From Suillus spraguei (lineage: Eukaryota; Basidiomycota; Agaricomycetes; Boletales; Suillaceae): DNA of 64,000 nucleotides. Below, one piece after another: positions 12,399 through 23,359 of the stretch; position 1 is the stretch's first letter, and each line of letters opens with the position of its first letter. The position numbers and the translations under genes are program-made. The notes beneath the pieces are model-generated. The model worked only from the letters and a program-made list of their open reading frames with translations. It did no database searches and was not told the DNA's origin. The stretch lies in the NCBI GenBank assembly GCA_016800925.1, contig JABCPU010000256.1:33344-97343 (forward strand). Direction: 5' to 3'.

Positions 12399-14456
12399 AC
12401 GAGGATCGAGACACTCACTTCCTGCGAACAGTAGCCAAGGACTTGGATCAGCACGGCTCGAGCTCGAAGGACGATCGACACACTCACTTCCTGCGAACAG
12501 TGGCCAAGGACTTGGATCAGCACGGCTCGAGCTCGAAGAACGATCGACACACTCACTCTCTGCGAACAGTGGCCAAGGACTTGGATCAGCACGGCTCGAG
12601 CTCGAAGGACGATCGACACACTCACAAACTGCGAACAGTGGCCAAGGACTTGGATCAGCACGGCTCGAGCTCGAAGGACGATCGACACACTCACGTCCTG
12701 CGAACAGTGGCCAAGGACTTGGATCAGCACGGCTCGAGCTCGAAGGACGATCGACACACTCACTCTCTGCGAACAGTGGCCAAGGACTTGGATCAGCACG
12801 GCTCGAGCTCGAAGGACGATCGACACACTCACTCTCTGCGAACAGTGGCCAAGGACTTGGATCAGCACGGCTCGAGCTCGAAGGACGATCGACACACTCA
12901 CTCTCTGCGAACAGTGGCCAAGGACTTGGATCAGCACGGCTCGAGCTCGAAGGACGATCGACACACTCACTTCCTGCGAACAGTGGCCAAGGACTTGGAT
13001 CAGCACGGCTCGAGCTCGAAGGACGATCGACACACTCACGTCCTGCGAACAGTGGCCAAGGACTTGGATCAGCACGGCTCGAGCTCGAAGGACGATCGAC
13101 ACACTCACAAACTGCGAACAGTGGCCAAGGACTTGGATCAGCGCGGCTCGAGCTCGAAGGACGATCGACACACTCACAAACTGCGAACAGTGGCCAAGGA
13201 CTTGGATCAGCACGGCTCGAGCTCGAAGGACGATCGACACACTCACGTCCTGCGAACAGTGGCCAAGGACTTGGATCAGCACGGCTCGAGCTCGAAGGAC
13301 GATCGACACACTCACGTCCTGCGAACAGTGGCCAAGGACTTGGATCAGCACGGCTCGAGCTCGAAGGACGATCGACACACTCACAAACTGCGAACAGTGG
13401 CCAAGGACTTGGATCAGCGCGGCTCGAGCTCGAAGGACGATCGACACACTCACAAACTGCGAACAGTGGCCAAGGACTTGGATCAGCACGGCTCGAGCTC
13501 GAAGGACGATCGACACACTCACTCTCTGCGAACAGTGGCCAAGGACTTGGATCAGCACGGCTCGAGCTCGAAGGACGATCGACACACTCACAAACTGCGA
13601 ACAGTGGCCAAGGACTTGGATCAGCACGGCTCGAGCTCGAAGGACGATCGACACACTCACGTCCTGCGAACAGTGGCCAAGGACTTGGATCAGCACGGCT
13701 CGAGCTCGAAGGACGATCGACACACTCACGTCCTGCGAACAGTGGCCAAGGACTTGGATCAGCACGGCTCGAGCTCGAAGGACGATCGACACACTCACGT
13801 CCTGCGAACAGTGGCCAAGGACTTGGATCAGCACGGCTCGAGCTCGAAGGACGATCGACACACTCACTCTCTGCGAACAGTGGCCAAGGACTTGGATCAG
13901 CACGGCTCGAGCTCGAAGGACGATCGACACACTCACAAACTGCGAACAGTGGCCAAGGACTTGGATCAGCGCGGCTCGAGCTCGAAGGACGATCGACACA
14001 CTCACTCTCTGCGAACAGTGGCCAAGGACTTGGATCAGCACGGCTCGAGCTCGAAGGACGATCGACACACTCACGTCCTGCGAACAGTGGCCAAGGACTT
14101 GGATCAGCACGGCTCGAGCTCGAAGGACGATCGACACACTCACTCTCTGCGAACAGTGGCCAAGGACTTGGATCAGCACGGCTCGAGCTCGAAGGACGAT
14201 CGACACACTCACTTCCTGCGAACAGTGGCCAAGGACTTGGATCAGCACGGCTCGAGCTCGAAGGACGATCGACACACTCACTCTCTGCGAACAGTGGCCA
14301 AGGACTTGGATCAGCACGGCTCGAGCTCGAAGGACGATCGACACACTCACTTCCTGCGAACAGTGGCCAAGGACTTGGATCAGCACGGCTCGAGCTCGAA
14401 GGACGATCGACACACTCACTCTCTGCGAACAGTGGCCAAGGACTTGGATCAGCATG
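12399..14456. repeat. Homogeneous 69-bp minisatellite, 30 units, inside the D2 intron
   Basis: Thirty head-to-tail units of 69 bp. Apart from the edges, units are identical except for one triplet just before CTGCGAACAG, which is ttc, tct, aaa or gtc, and a second site (GCACGG or GCGCGG) seen only in units 11, 15 and 23. Each unit contains the 10-bp palindrome TCGAGCTCGA and about six CpG. Because 69 is a multiple of three and the unit lacks stops in three of six frames, ORFs of 697-817 codons run through it. The diverged D1 array has no conserved frame, so these are best read as repeat by-products. Confidence 0.97.
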
Positions 14457-15713
14457 TCTTGAAAGTATTAATAAACATACCATCTGCAAGAAATGCACAA
14501 GGTAAATGAGAACCTTCAAATTATCGGTCAATCTTACCCAAATATGTGGAAACCAGACACTGGATCTTGCTATTATCAACTCATGCCAAGCCTCAGTTGC
14601 TCGAGCATCATGAACAAGGTCCGGGAGTATTCTGGACAATATCAATCATTAACGCTTGTAGCAGCTAAATGAGACGATGAGTACCTACCTTCGAAGTGCA
14701 TGTTCCATGCAGAGCTCCAAGTTGGTTTGCTGGGTGGAGATGAATAGCTGCTGCAATACATCATTGTCCAGGGTTCCAGCCGTGCATTGTATGAGTGGCC
14801 CGCAATCTGCGCCATCTTTGTTCATGTCTAATTGACCAACTGTCGTCATGTATCGCAACTTGACCGTTATCTGGCTCACCAGGAAGGCATACATGGTATT
14901 TCGGAGGTTGGAGGTCTTTGAGAATCTTTAATTGAGGCCCATTAGCAAATGACTCCTTAGCCTGCCTAGGGGCCTGGGCGCTAGCGGTTTTTCCTGGCAC
15001 CCCCTGTGATATCAATTCCATGTATGCGTCGTCATGCAGGGCATCAAACTTGGTGAACAACACAATCACTGGAACTAAGGATTGTGATTCTGTGCGTCAG
15101 GCAAACGTCGACGATGTGGTTGGATGCGAAAGCTTACCCGTTCCTGTGTCGCACTGAGAGAAAAATTTGTTTTCGCCCGCGGTGAATGACCTGCATTTCT
15201 GGTCCATCGGGATGCAATACCTATGTTAAAAATGTGAGATGGCACGCGTCGCAATCCATTACAATTACCAGATAGCATGGAGTCGATTTCCTAATCTGGG
15301 TTCCTTAGACCGACGCGTGATAAAGTCCTTGACCTTGTCAAATTCAGATTCCCCGCCCGCCTCAAAACCACGGGAATCGTGAAAGACAAATCCTGGGTTG
15401 CTTTTGAATACCATTTCATTCTCGATATCGTGTTCTCCACGCTGAGAACACGTCAGTTCATGTCATAGACTAGGAGCACTCCTTACCTCTCTGGATGCGT
15501 TCAAAACTGCAGGTTCGATCTGGTGTCGATGGGTCAGTTATTACTACCAGCCTCTTACTAGCGCCCACCTGTTTTCTAGCGCGGTTATAGATTGCTGGCT
15601 TCTCTCCCGTATTGCAAACCCTCTGGAGAATGGTAGTTTTTTCCTGCATTGGCTCTTCCTATAATGAGGATACGAAAACGAGGGATTTTGCTCCTTATCT
15701 TTGAAGGATCCAT

Positions 15714-16408
15714 GGAGAAGGTAAATGTGTGAGGGAGCAGCGTTGGTGCAGCCTTATAATGAATCACTGCAGTGTGTGAACCCGAAGCTAACCGGAAACC
15801 AGCCGCATCTAATATTTGGTTTATCTGTGTATCATGAGGTACGAAGACTACTACTAGTAGAATCATAGTAGAATTTCTGTTTTGGTCATTGGATTTCCAT
15901 ATAAATCAAGATCAATCGACACAGCTCAAGAAGTTCGGGTCCTTTTACGATGAGCGCTAGCTTTTGTGCCCTCCGACCTTGCAAGTTGCGACTACGAAGA
16001 CTTTCCAATATTGATATGTAGTGAAAAAAAAAAGGCCTAGCGTTCTGCAAATGGCTGTAAGGTGTTTTGCGTTGAGCATTGGTATGGTGTTCGGATCCCG
16101 GACCTTATTTGTGGAAAGAACCGAGTAAGAACCAACTGATAACAGGGTAGTTACCCGCGAATGCCCAGGACTCGTGTATGTCTCATGGTCCACAGCTATT
16201 TCAAATATTGCCCACTGCCCAGTGATTCTAGATAGCAATGAGAGCGGTAATGCCAGGGAAATGTACTTAGTAAGAGGTTGAAGGAAAGAGCAGGGTACCA
16301 ATGTACCATGAACTCCTAATGGAGGTACTATAAGATCTATCTTTGAGATCTGAAATCGCACTCAATTGCCGAACCGCGTTCGACACAGTCTTTGTACTAC
16401 GAGTTCAT
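15714..16408. other. D2 upstream region with transposon end fragments
   Basis: No gene seen. It contains a fragment resembling one end of the neighbouring inverted-repeat element at about 16,115-16,155 (GAAAGAACCGAGTAAGAACC... then TGATAACAGGGTA). A perfect 13-bp inverted pair, GTACCATGAACTC at 16,303-16,315 and its complement at 16,401-16,413, lies at the element's left border. This makes the D2-B spacer (2.3 kb) much longer than the D1-A spacer (0.84 kb). Confidence 0.5.
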
Positions 16409-17704
16409 GGTACCCTGTTATCAGTCGGACCTTACTCGGTTCTTTCGAGTTTCTTCAAACCCTGCGCAGAAAAAGTCCGAACACCCTCACGGCATTCACA
16501 ACGAAAAGACCCCAGACTCTACAGAACATGTTCGCTTCAGTTTATTGTTGCAGCTATTATCGAGCGGTGTTTATAGTAACGACCTTGAGATATCCTTACT
16601 CCTTTCCCTTCCCCTTGCTCTTCCCCAACTTAAGTTTGGATAGCACACGTCGAGACACCCATCAAGCGAACACAATCAAGGTTGTTGAGCAGCCACAAAT
16701 GATCAATCTCGTGCAGCTCATCAACCGCCCCTGGTCTTCTGTTGTCATCGTCTTTCGCTCATCAATGTCTTAGTACTTTTCCCATACCACTCTCATTGCT
16801 GACATGGTATTTGGTCTTCAGACATCGTGTCATTTGTATCATAGTATGCAGTAATGACACCGATGAATGTATCTTGAACTTGAAGTTCACCCCCTTGCGA
16901 AGCCTGCTAGTAACCATAAAATGTGTCAGAGTGTCTTGTTGTCGTTGGTTTGGTTTAGGTGGCGCCTAAGCACAGTGGTTGAAACAACGAGGTTGTGGTA
17001 TGTTATATTATATTCAATCTAAGTACTCATCCTCATCCACGGAACGCATCATCAAGAGTACTGAACTGCGAGGTACGAACATGGGTGAGGTGGAACGGAA
17101 TTAGCGAGTCGTCGAACTCGCTGGTCACAACGCAATGATATAATTGTGTGCAGTATGTATCAATCAGTCACAGAACTCACGGAGTGCGGACGATACTCAA
17201 GGTGGCTAAAGAGCAAGCAAGCAAAGTCAGTATCCATACTCCTCATCCGAGTCGCGGCTGACGAGTTTATTGGCGAACGTAAGACCAGGCATAACTTGAA
17301 GATGCACTCGAGCCAGAAGATAAAAGTGACGGAACCACAGAAGGCCGATTAGATATCCACAAAGAGATACTCGCGCTAGGTAGAAACCTTGATATAAGTG
17401 TCGGAGTGGATATTCTCTATCATGATTTGGAAGCCGTAGGACTACCAGACTTCAGCAGCCTGGATCTCAGACTCTTCAGAGAAATACATGATATTTTCAC
17501 TGATGTCGGTGAGGCTGGAAGTTGTTATATGGCGAGGCCGTCATATAGCAGCTGCAACAAATAAACTGAAGCGAACATGTCCTGCAGAGTCTGGGGTCTT
17601 TTCGGTGTGAATGCTGTGAGGGTGTTCGGACTTTTTCTGTGCAGGGTTTGGAGAAACTCGAAAGAACCGAGTATACGTAAGGTCCGAGTGATAACAGGGT
17701 ACCG
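16409..17704. mobile_element. 1.3-kb element with ~155-bp terminal inverted repeats
   Basis: Left arm 16,409-16,560 and right arm 17,544-17,704 are inverted copies of each other at roughly 90% identity, both starting GGTACCCTGTTATCA, then the motifs CTCGGTTCTTTCGAG and AGTCCGAACACCCTCAC. The interior of about 1 kb has only short ORFs and no recognisable transposase, so it looks like a non-autonomous DNA transposon. Related end fragments lie at about 16,115-16,155 and 22,120-22,215. No target duplication is clear, so the exact borders may be off. Confidence 0.7.
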
Positions 17705-18013
17705 GAAACCGGTCCTTGCCGCGCCATCAGTCTGCGCAAGTCTCTGCGACGTATACATAATATACAAGCTTTACTCATAATACCGTTCTTGTGGCACATG
17801 TTTCCATTTTATAATTAAGTAAAAATAACTTGACTGCAAGGTGTTGGCCGGGTGTTTTGTGCTAAGCCCATCAGTATCCACTTGGTGCACCACAGGCCGT
17901 ACACGTCATAGGGTACTATAACCGACTTCCTCGCAGCTAATGCATGGCTTACACTCAATGTCTAGATAAATCTATAGTAGCTCACAGTCGATTCTTCCCT
18001 AAATCAAATCAGC

Positions 18014-20641
18014 ATGGCCGGTTCTCTTCTCGCCTCAACGATTTCGTACCCTCTCCACATTTATGGTACTCAATTCTTGTCAAACAGTATCATCAACCCC
18101 ACTGAATATATCTAATAGGTATTACTGTCGATTTCAGCAAGTCGAAACTCAATGTAAAGTCTGCTGAAGTACGGATTGGCAAGTTGCATTCCCCATTGGA
18201 CGCGAAGCAAGAGAGAGTTTGCGTCGGGTATTTTCTCCACCCACGTAAGTACTTGACCCCAACGAATTTCTCATTTGATTTGCTACTATGTTTTTTTTTG
18301 TCATAGGGAGCTTTCTCAGGGTGACACATTTTCCTTGCATATACGGTACAGGACACGGTTTGGGATAAAAGCTGGGCACGAAGAAATCATTTTCAACCCA
18401 GAAGAGATGTCCCGCTGTGTAGTGCAAACGGAAGACAAGGTGAAACAACAATCATCGCACCATCGCTTACGAACTCAACCCCACATGTGCAGAATACATC
18501 AAGTTTCATAAAAAGTTCAGGATCGCCGTCGACCTTGCCCGGGAGTACATCAATCGAAGTAAGGATCCACGTCGTCTGACATCAAACTCGTCTAAATCTT
18601 AGATCGGCAGGCTGAGCAGTCTGTTATTTCCGATGAAAGCCAGCTCCGGCCTACTACTTCTGAAATATTTGGCCAGTGTTCTCCGGTGAGCCAGGATGAT
18701 TATCGGAGTGTCATTCTTTAAGTTAACGTCCCCAAGGTTCCGGATTCTGGTAATAGGAAATGTATGTGGCTTTCTAGATCTTAGACCAGCGTTGACAGTG
18801 TGCTTTCGATAGACTGGTGTTGGCAAGTCATCGCTGATCAACCTCGTGTTCGGAGTGGAAAAAACGGTAGGTTGAACCTCATATAGTGTCCATAGACCGT
18901 TTCCGACGATAAGCCAGGCGAGGCTAGCATCGACGACGAGTTCACCTCACCGGAGAATGACAAGTTTGTTCTCCATGATAGCAAAGGTTTCGAGCCAGGG
19001 GACAAAGACAACCTCGAAATAGTCCGAAATTTCATTGAACGTCGGAGGAACATGCCTACTCAAGAAGAACAATTACATGCTATTTGGTAAGGATTCTATC
19101 TCGACTTCTCCATTATGGTGGACTGACCAAATACTCGGAAGGCTTTGCTTTGAGATACCTCGTGCAGGCGCACGTCTGCTAGAGACGGGAACGGAGGGAA
19201 TTCCTGACATCGACAAGTAATGGAACGCTTGGAAACAGTAAGTGAATCGATAGCTATTTCTCTACTACGTTGGAGCTCACACTTCGTCAAAGTTCCCGTT
19301 GTTGTCGTTCTCACTAAATACGATAAGCTCGTTGGCCGCATGGAGCGAACTCTATACGAAACTCCAAACGGATTGAGCGATGAAGCCATCAAAGAACGTG
19401 CCAAGAAAAATGCAGAAGACGAGCTGCAGGATATCTGCATCAAACCTCTAGTGAAGGCTGCAGGGCCTGATATCCCCTACGCCAAGATTTCTAGTACGTA
19501 CTAATATTACGATAGGTTTATGCGTGCCTCTGAAGCGCAATATCATAGCCCATAGAGACTACAAGGAGACACTCACCCGCCTGATCCAAATAACTGAAAA
19601 CCGTGTCAGTCAGCATTCTACGCCCGAGGCTGCGGTGATGACCTCCATCGCTCAGCGAGTACATCCTGGACTCAAAATAAAAGCATCAATCGAGTGAGCC
19701 TTGCTTGCTTCATTCTTATCTCGTCATTTACACAGCGTCAGGGTCGGCAAGAGAAGTCTGTCCCAGTTTTGCGTTGACAATTACCGAATACAATCTAAAC
19801 CTTCATGTCATACAGGATATTGGAAGGCACTCGCATCAAGCACGAGATTCAAAAACCACAAGACGTGGGATTGTCTAGATGTGCTTCACACTGACATCGT
19901 CCGTGTGTGGAACTTCCGTGACCCCATCAGGTAATGGCTATCTTATTTATTGTCGTCGCATCCATACCAACGTGGTTTATGCATAGTACTTGCACAGTCA
20001 AGAGTTCAAGAAATTGATACTAAAAATGGTCGATGAGCTGGAAGTTGAACCTACAGTTCATCCCACTAGGACCATGTAGGCCGGTCTTCTACATGGCAGA
20101 TGAAGCTTCATCTCATTGACTGTTTAAGTACTATTGGACTATCCATGGTGGCCGCCATTGCGACCATTGTGTCCACCCTATCGGGGCCCGCAGCCCCCAT
20201 TGTGGTACCGATCGCAGCAGGTGCTGTACTCGCCAAATGGGTTTACGATGTATATCAGATATCGTACGCACCACTATTTCTTCGTGAGCGAAAGGATATC
20301 GACACTTTTTCCTCAGCCATGCGGGACTTCGATGCTTCATGTCCTACATCGTCCACCTAACACTTGTGTTGCAGACACTTTATCTCGTGTCAGAAAGCCA
20401 AGAACTCACTCGTAGGGTTATCAAGCTTGCAGTCGCTTCCTATCTCGCCTCAATGAGCAGAGAAGTTCACGCTCGCATCCGGGAGTTTGATGGGCAGTTG
20501 ACCGTCCTGGAACGCGCGGATCGCGACACCTTGGATAAAATTATCGAGGTGATGCAATTTTATAGCATCGATGCGGCACAAATGTCCGAACTTCGACAAA
20601 AGATGCCTTCTGTGGGTTCGCAACCAGACGAATATTGGTAA
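18014..20641 (+). pseudogene. P-loop GTPase B, decayed paralogue of A and C
   Basis: Collinear with A and C: start MAGSLLAS, split G1 ending GVGKSS (about 18,815-18,830), G3-region DSKGFEPG (about 18,978), G4 TKYD (about 19,315), hydrophobic GPAAPIVVPIAAG stretch (about 20,188) and helical tail ending at 20,641. Compared with A and C it has several one-base indels in the N-terminal half: a missing base near 18,195, an extra base near 18,535 and an extra base near 18,690. The exon junction near 19,930 is also one base shorter. The G-domain exons are open. It is probably a pseudogene, though a truncated protein is possible. Confidence 0.65.
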
Positions 20642-21399
20642 ATCGAGAAATCGTGGCACTCAATTATTTCTTTTGTGGATGGTTTTACGCGTGGGGGGTG
20701 CCTGAGTCCTGGCACGATCGCAGACAGTGCTTGCTTGTACTATGTGACTGTAGTTATGGCTGATCTCGCTGTAATATGTTAGTGTCTTCTATTATCATCA
20801 TGTACTTACTGCTAGACTTGAGTCGAGCTTTCTAACATGCCAAGGTACCGTTACAGTTCTTAAAAAGCTCCGAGATCTAGGCCCTGCAACAGATCGCCCC
20901 TGTCCTGCACGAACACTATCCGCCTGCCACACCAAAGTCCCACTGCATGGTATCAGAGCGCCTGGTGAAATGGCCACGCCTGAGGTACACCTTTTCGAGC
21001 ACCGGTCCGGTCTCCTGTTTTCCGTTCCTCTACAAAGCTCACCTCATGTCTTGTAGACCCTTAGGGACCCTTACCTTCTCTGACACACTCCCGTTTTATT
21101 TAGCAAGTACGATTTCACGCTGATCGGTCTCTCTCTTTCACCTCGAGACTTTCACTCAGTCAAACTTAGATTCAGTGCAGCATAAATAGTACAAAGTTTG
21201 TTGAGCGCCAATTCAGTCACACCTGATCTAAGTTCCGACAAAAGATGCGCTAACTTGTTATGTTTCACTGCAACACTGTATAATATCGTTCATATCACCT
21301 ACATAACTCACCTGCGCTAATTTTGTAAAAGGAGTGAGCAGAACATGTTGCCCGATCAGGGTACCTGCGGGGAATTTTGACAGTAGACTTACTTTGAAG
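20642..21399. other. 3' flank of gene B
   Basis: The first about 240 bases match the 3' flanks of A and C, including the uninterrupted sites where the Tc1-like and 730-bp elements sit in the other copies. The remainder leads into exons of the ankyrin-like fragment on the minus strand. No other gene seen. Confidence 0.4.
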
Positions 21400-21520
21400 C
21401 ATTGACGTCTGCCTCGTGTTTGATGAGAAGATTGACTGCGAGATCACTACCACATGCACAAGTCACATGTGAAGGTGAAACGCCGTTTAAGACAAAGTTT
21501 ACGGCCAGGTTGTCAGGCGT
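21400..21520 (-). pseudogene. Ankyrin-repeat-like fragment
   Basis: On the minus strand an open segment reads TPDNLAVNFVLNG, then VSPSHVTCACGSDLAVNLL, then IKHEADVNASK. This matches the ankyrin pattern G-TPLH-A--G----V-LLL--GADVNA. It is followed by GTAAGT and a plausible next exon to about 21,305. No long gene could be assembled, so it is likely a remnant or one exon of a gene I cannot resolve. Confidence 0.4.
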
Positions 21521-21559
21521 AATATACATTCGGTAGCAACGTTATACTTTGCTTCGGCT

Positions 21560-23359
21560 GTGCAGTTCCTAGAAGGGGGCAGCATGGCAAGATGCCTGTG
21601 CATTTGCGATCATCAGTAAATCACTTTGCCTCTGTGGGCTCTGTACAACTCTGTACAGAAGGTACAAAGCTGTGGCCAGCCATTTTTTGGTGGGAAAAAG
21701 ATATCTTGCTGATGATGATTGAGCAGCCTATGCATGGGGAGACGCCCAGGGCGCTGTTGAGGTCGTGGCCAGGAAACCTGAGAATACTGTAATAAATAAT
21801 GTGAAAAAAAAAATGAAAAAAAACGCAATTTCACGCACTTGATTTAATCCATGGAAGAGAGCGAGTAATAATATAATGGGCGATGCGGTGGCCTGATAGA
21901 CTAGGATATTAGGGCTGGAAAGTTTGAGGCGCCGGCAATTAGCATGACAATATTTACAGGCACCTAGGCCAGCTTCAAGCTTTCAGGGAGTATTAAATAT
22001 TTAGCTGGGAGGATTTATTGTATACTCGTCGATGATCGATGTCATCTTCATCTTTCGAGTTGAAGTTCATGCTTGATTCATGTGGGCAACCGGTAATATT
22101 TTATATAGCCGCTGAGACGTCGTACCGGTACGAGACCCTATCAAGTTATCTTACTCGGCGGTCTTTTCGTTTGGAGAAACTGAGTAAGGTTCGACTGATA
22201 ACAGAGTACCGGAAACTGATCTAGTAGAATCATGGGCAATATTTGATATAGCTGTGAGCCTGTGCACCATGAGGCGTACACGAGGAGACCTTGCTTACCA
22301 CTTAGTCACGCCTTCCAATTTCTATATTTAAAATCGCACCTTCCTTCTGGGAGAATAATTTATTGATCTCAGTACAGTCATGGACAAACAAAGTCATCTA
22401 GTTTGGTATCTCGACAATATGAATTTTTTGGGCCAAACTAACTTCGGATTCGGCTCCGGGACCTCAAAATAGGTCTAAAAACGACTCTTTCAATCTTTTC
22501 CCACGACATTTTTAGTGTGCCAAAATTTTTGGTCGTTTAAACAACGCTTCGACCTACAAGACCGCCTCAATTGCCATCATTGCGCGCTGAGTGACTTGAC
22601 GGTGTCGCTTCTGTTTACAAACAGCCCATTCTGCTGCTTTTCCGGTCAATCCAATCCTATATGCACTCATAAAACGATATGTCCGATTGATGAACCGCCG
22701 GATAACCTCGACTGGACATGAATCTAAGATTACCCAGGTTGCGCCGCTCGTTTTGCAGCTGCAAAATTTGGCTTCGACATTTGACGATAACGATACTTGC
22801 ACCAACCCCAGTACTAACTTGACAATCAAACACTTTCCAATGTCTAGAAAGTGATCCACGCACCATCTCAAGGTACATCAAGCAGATCTTAAAACGAGGT
22901 TGCAAAATGGCTGGAATTGATCACAGCCGCTATCTACAATCATGATTATCATTATCTAGACTTGATAAATCAGATTTTATTTGCGATAGCATAGCCGAGG
23001 CTCGGCTTGATCTCCGTCAACGAAAAACATAAAGCTTTGTACACTTTAGGCATAGTTTCGTGATGTACGTGAGCACGACCTGAGCTATACTAAATCCAAC
23101 GCACAAAAAGCTGCTTTTGGTGCGCTGCCGTAGATGACTTTGTTTGTCCACGACTTTAAACCATTATTGTACACAGGTTTTCTATTCGAATAACCAAAAT
23201 AAGGCGTTGGCTGGGTGTCTTGCACTACTCCCATCAGTATCTTTGGTGCACCCAGGGCATACACGGCATACGGTACTTTACTTCCTCGCAGCTGATGCAT
23301 GGCTTATGCTCAATGTCTTGATAAATCTACAGTAGCTCAGTGTCGATTCTTCCCTAAGC
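21560..23359. other. Gene-poor AT-rich spacer before gene C
   Basis: No supported gene. About 22,120-22,215 contains an end fragment of the 16,409 element family (TGATAACAGAGTACCGGAAAC). From about 23,160 onward it is the duplicated upstream flank shared with A and B. Short ORFs at 22,515-22,905 on both strands resemble nothing I know. Confidence 0.4.

Larger units (their letters stand above)
11602..15713 (-). pseudogene. P-loop GTPase D2, paralogue of D1 with P-loop frameshift
   Basis: Same gene structure as D1: start MDPSKIR at 15,713, G3-region DSRGFEAG at about 15,375, G4 TKFD at about 15,050, and last exons 14,631-14,538, 12,357-12,219 and 12,167-11,602. All later exons are open and in phase. 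In the first exon the P-loop has a run of six A where D1 has AAAGA, which adds one base and shifts frame directly after GRANAGK. This would kill the protein, or it could be a homopolymer sequencing error. The intron 12,358-14,537 contains 30 units of the 69-bp minisatellite. The last exon is 66 nt longer than in D1 because of two extra copies of an 11-residue repeat. Divergent to B. Confidence 0.65.

Noticed and set aside
12399..14456. CRISPR array
   Set aside because: Contiguous 69-bp units with no unique spacers, in a eukaryotic genome with introns.
12374..14509. Large repeat proteins of 697-817 aa in three frames
   Set aside because: All arise because the 69-bp unit is a multiple of three without stops in three frames; the diverged sister array in D1 keeps none of these frames.
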